A stretch of 64,000 nucleotides of DNA from an uncultured Roseivirga sp. (GTDB lineage: Bacteria > Bacteroidota > Bacteroidia > Cytophagales > Cyclobacteriaceae): positions 124,001 through 188,000 of the forward strand of contig CANLOY010000006.1 of NCBI GenBank assembly GCA_947493005.1, given 5' to 3'. Shown here piece by piece: positions 61,456-64,000 of the stretch. How positions within the stretch are numbered: the first letter of the stretch is position 1; each line of letters opens with the position of its first letter. Under the pieces are notes generated by a model. It did no database searches. It had not been told where the DNA came from and was given only the letters and a program-made list of their open reading frames with translations. The position numbers and the translations under genes were made by a program.

Positions 61456-62493
61456 TCAAGCTAAATTCGTTTTTTTATGGTTCATAAGGAGCAGCAAATA
61501 ATACTGAACTCCGATTATTAATGTTCCTAATAGCAAGTGTATCGGTTGAATAAAGGCAGGCACACCAAAGTAAGCCATGATAACCCCACTCAAAATTTCA
61601 ATGACAACAATAATCAGTAACCATTTCACTGAAAACCTTAAGTGATCACTCTTCAATAATAAATAGAAGAGATATCCATGTAATCCTAGTAATAAGAGCG
61701 AGTAAGAGCGATGAATCAGAAATGAAACTCCTAATTCAGAAATCCACTCACTTCTTTCGACAAGCGTAGCCACCATATCAATGGCCTCTCTTACTTGTGT
61801 CCCCAGTATTACCTGAATCAAAGTCAGAATCAAACATACTATTGTAAGCATTTTAACCTTTGCAGGGGTTTGAAAACCTGAGTCTAGCAAATTCCTCTTT
61901 GATCTAAAGAATACATAGATCAAAAGACAAACGATAATAAGCGCTAACAGCATGTGGATTGTAATCAGCCAATCCAGTAAGTTAGTACTTACCACTATGG
62001 AGCCAATCCAGCCTTCGAAGCCGACCAACACAAATGCAATAAATGAAAGAACGGTTATAGGTCTATCTTTTTTCCAGTACCTGATCGATAAAACAAATGT
62101 TCCAAAGATCAGTAGTCCAATAGCCACACCTATAAGGCGGTTCACATATTCTACCCAGGTCTTTGCAGCGTTAAAATCCTCTTCTTCAAGAATACTTGGA
62201 TCATTTTCAACCTGATAAGCCAAGTCATTAAATCCTAACACTGTTAAATACTTAGAGAACTTTTTATTTTTTTCAACCCTTTGTTGAACATAGTCCTCCT
62301 TGTAGTTTTCTGGCAGTTGCTCCACACTCGTTGGTGGAACCCAACTCCCGAAGCACTTTGGCCAGTCTGGGCACCCCATTCCTGAACCTGTGCTTCTTAC
62401 TATACCTCCTACTGCGATCAGCAGGTATACAGCTATAATTGTGACGGCTGAAAACCGCCTGAACAATCTTCCTTTAGTGTCCTTTGGACTCAT
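61456..62493 (-). CDS. ctaA: Heme A synthase (COX15/CtaA)
   Basis: About 345 residues from ATG 62493, the best start by family length; the frame is open to an ATG at 62532 that would add 13 residues. Both overlap the end of ctaD (by 20 or 59 bases). Eight hydrophobic helices and four conserved His positions are seen, with RSTGSGMGCPDWPKCFG after helix 1, VEYVNRLIGVAIGLL, TIHMLLALIIV, LIHRSYSLLLLGLHG and PIHLLLGTLIIG. It converts heme O to heme A for the aa3 oxidase. Cysteines near GMGCPDWPKC may form the regulatory pair of this family. Confidence 0.92.
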   Translation of the reverse strand: MSPKDTKGRLFRRFSAVTIIAVYLLIAVGGIVRSTGSGMGCPDWPKCFGSWVPPTSVEQLPENYKEDYVQQRVEKNKKFSKYLTVLGFNDLAYQVENDPSILEEEDFNAAKTWVEYVNRLIGVAIGLLIFGTFVLSIRYWKKDRPITVLSFIAFVLVGFEGWIGSIVVSTNLLDWLITIHMLLALIIVCLLIYVFFRSKRNLLDSGFQTPAKVKMLTIVCLILTLIQVILGTQVREAIDMVATLVERSEWISELGVSFLIHRSYSLLLLGLHGYLFYLLLKSDHLRFSVKWLLIIVVIEILSGVIMAYFGVPAFIQPIHLLLGTLIIGVQYYLLLLMNHKKTNLA

Positions 62494-64000
62494 CCACCAA
62501 GATTTCTTCTGCTTCTTCCTTCTCCAAAGCAATCAAGTCATTTTCATGTGGAAGATTTGACTCCATTGTTTCTGAGAAAGGTACAGTCTGAGGAATAAAA
62601 TCATCCTCTGCTCCTGGTTTAGAATAGTCATAAGGCCATCTATATACTTGTGGTATTTCACCTGGCCAGTTACCGTGTCCCGGATTAATTGGCGTAGTCC
62701 ACTCAAGTGTATTAGACTTCCATGGGTTAGCAGTTGCTTTTCTTCCTCTGTAAATACTATAGAAGAAGTTAAACAAGAATATAAACTGGCCAATGAAAGT
62801 ACATATTGCTGCCACAGATATAAACTGGTTCAGATCGGTAAAACCACTGAAGGCATCAAAGTTGGTAAATGAGTAATATCTTCTTGGGAAGCCTGCTATT
62901 CCAATGTAGTGCATTGGGAAGAATACAGCATATATACCAATAAATGTTAACCAGAAATGAATATACCCTAGTTTGGCATTCATCATACGCCCGAACATTT
63001 TTGGGAACCAGTGGTATACACCTGCCAATAGTCCAAACGCTGAAGCTGCTCCCATAACTAAGTGGAAGTGAGCAACTACGAAGTATGTATCATGTAATTG
63101 AATATCAATAGCAGAGTTACCAAGGAATATACCTGTAATACCTCCAGAGATAAATACTGACACCAAACCAATTGAGAACAACATGGCAGGTGTAAATACA
63201 ATGTTACCCTTCCATAGAGTTGTCAGGTAGTTAAATACTTTAACTGCTGATGGCACTGCAATAATCAATGTCAGGAACATGAATATTGACCCAAGGAAAG
63301 GGTTCATACCAGACACGAACATATGGTGCGCCCATACAATAAATGAAAGGAATGTGATACCAAGCATTGATACAATCATGGCTTTATAACCAAAGATTGG
63401 TTTACGCGAATTAGTCGCGATAATCTCCGATGTAATACCTAATGCCGGAAGTAATACAATGTATACCTCAGGGTGTCCTAAGAACCAGAACAAATGTTGA
63501 TATAGGATCGGGCTACCTCCTACGTTTGGTAGTGCTTCTCCATTAATGTATATATCTGAAAGGTAGAACGATGTTCCAAAGCTTCTATCAAATACCAATA
63601 GTAAAGCAGCAGCAAACAAAACAGGGAATGAAAGTACTCCAATCACTGCAGTTAAAAAGAACGCCCAGATTGTAAGTGGTAACCTTGAAAAGGTCATCCC
63701 CTTAGTTCTAAGATTGATAACAGTAGTGATATAGTTAATACCTCCAAGTAATGACGAAGCGATAAAGAATACCATTGCTACAAGCCACAGGGTCATACCG
63801 AGACCCGAACCAGGCATTGCTGTCTGAATAGCCGATAACGGAGGGTATACTACCCAACCTCCTGAAGCAGGTCCTGTCTCAATAAATAGTGAAATGAACA
63901 TTAATACCCCAGAGGCAAAGAAGAACCAATAGGACAGCATGTTCATAAAGCCTGAAGCCATGTCTCTGGCTCCAATCTGTAATGGAATCAAAAAGTTAGA
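62474..64000 (-). CDS. ctaD: Cytochrome c oxidase subunit I, partial (N-terminus beyond window)
   Basis: The last 509 codons or so of the catalytic subunit; the frame runs off the window with NFLIPLQIGARDMA at its visible start. Ligands to the heme-copper centre are present: the CuB His with cross-linked Tyr in LGHPEVYIVLLP, the HH pair in VWAHHMFVSG, and the heme a3/a ligands in VVAHFHLVMGAASAFG; HDTYFVVA precedes them. The K-channel lysine and other segments follow in normal order. The tail (about 45 residues after the last helix) is acidic. It is the aa3-type terminal oxidase subunit that reduces O2 and pumps protons. ctaA follows with overlap, so the message continues leftward. Confidence 0.96.
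   Translation of the reverse strand, partial: SNFLIPLQIGARDMASGFMNMLSYWFFFASGVLMFISLFIETGPASGGWVVYPPLSAIQTAMPGSGLGMTLWLVAMVFFIASSLLGGINYITTVINLRTKGMTFSRLPLTIWAFFLTAVIGVLSFPVLFAAALLLVFDRSFGTSFYLSDIYINGEALPNVGGSPILYQHLFWFLGHPEVYIVLLPALGITSEIIATNSRKPIFGYKAMIVSMLGITFLSFIVWAHHMFVSGMNPFLGSIFMFLTLIIAVPSAVKVFNYLTTLWKGNIVFTPAMLFSIGLVSVFISGGITGIFLGNSAIDIQLHDTYFVVAHFHLVMGAASAFGLLAGVYHWFPKMFGRMMNAKLGYIHFWLTFIGIYAVFFPMHYIGIAGFPRRYYSFTNFDAFSGFTDLNQFISVAAICTFIGQFIFLFNFFYSIYRGRKATANPWKSNTLEWTTPINPGHGNWPGEIPQVYRWPYDYSKPGAEDDFIPQTVPFSETMESNLPHENDLIALEKEEAEEILVDESKGH

Noticed and set aside
62533-62793. An 86-residue minus-strand frame within ctaD
   Set aside because: Out of frame with the oxidase subunit, whose motifs are intact.
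1-64000. CRISPR arrays, tRNA/rRNA genes, prophage or integrative elements
   Set aside because: No regularly spaced direct repeats, cloverleaf-like sequences, integrase, transposase or phage structural genes were recognised by eye; a tRNAscan or CRISPR search would settle it.

Overview
The window is an AT-rich chromosomal segment from a member of the Bacteroidota, most probably a marine or soil Cytophagales bacterium (Marivirga/Fulvivirga/Roseivirga-like; the genus is a guess). The evidence is a Bacteroidota-type serine palmitoyltransferase, a histone-H1-like small protein, the long IspG form, the LeuRS insertions, a DUF5723 outer-membrane protein, a large SprA-like barrel, many FtsX/MacB-type permeases and lipoproteins, no Shine-Dalgarno motifs, and several -7 boxes of the form TAnnTTTG upstream of genes. 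No prophage, transposase, integrase, CRISPR array, rRNA or tRNA gene was seen. Gene density is high and most of the content is core metabolism or envelope biology.

Layout. 1-5.5 kb: the end of dapA, an H1-like protein, serine palmitoyltransferase (sphingolipid entry step), then an accC / DUF1015 / maf operon. 5.5-9.1 kb: a leftward sdaAB / TolC / HlyD operon with no pump gene. 9.1-17.4 kb: a class IV aminotransferase converging on thyA, an MMPL/RND exporter, then a leftward set of EEP phosphatase, PspC, lipoprotein and DUF5723 barrel. 17.4-26.3 kb: an FtsX-type permease, a D-threonine-aldolase-like enzyme, a compact SPFH / DUF4177 / ribbon-helix-helix / SdpI operon, a GT39 transferase, GtrA, a small barrel and a 1-Cys peroxiredoxin. 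26.4-33 kb: a periplasmic thioredoxin, DUF4197, leuS, a metallopeptidase lipoprotein and another lipoprotein. 33-41 kb: lycopene cyclase, cardiolipin synthase, an ENPP-type phosphodiesterase, an isochorismatase-fold hydrolase, a Rieske oxygenase and a GH20 hexosaminidase. 41-49.6 kb: a frameshifted small gene, YjbR, ispG, an SDR, MlaEF-like transporter genes, a rhodanese, DUF6058 and a membrane protein. 49.7-56.9 kb: an NtrY-like giant sensor kinase coupled to a 1151-residue outer-membrane protein. 56.9-64 kb: the cytochrome c oxidase operon (ctaD, ctaA, ctaB, two subunit III genes, subunit IV), then a strong terminator and four small accessory genes.

Themes. Several genes deal with the envelope: sphingolipid synthesis, cardiolipin, Mla-type lipid transport, outer-membrane barrels and lipoproteins. 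Respiration is represented by the oxidase and heme A synthesis genes. ispG and lycopene cyclase are the isoprenoid/carotenoid genes, but they are far apart.

Most worth checking: a Sco-like protein in the oxidase cluster that has lost all recognisable copper ligands and sits behind an intrinsic terminator; the SPFH/RHH/SdpI operon with an 11-bp tandem repeat at its promoter; the kinase-barrel pair without a response regulator; a single-base frameshift splitting a conserved small gene at about 41.5 kb; and two intergenic regions holding whole or decayed copies of a palindromic dispersed repeat. Two small genes between SPFH and SdpI and the H1-like gene are short and easily missed. I found no clear new defence or mobile system.
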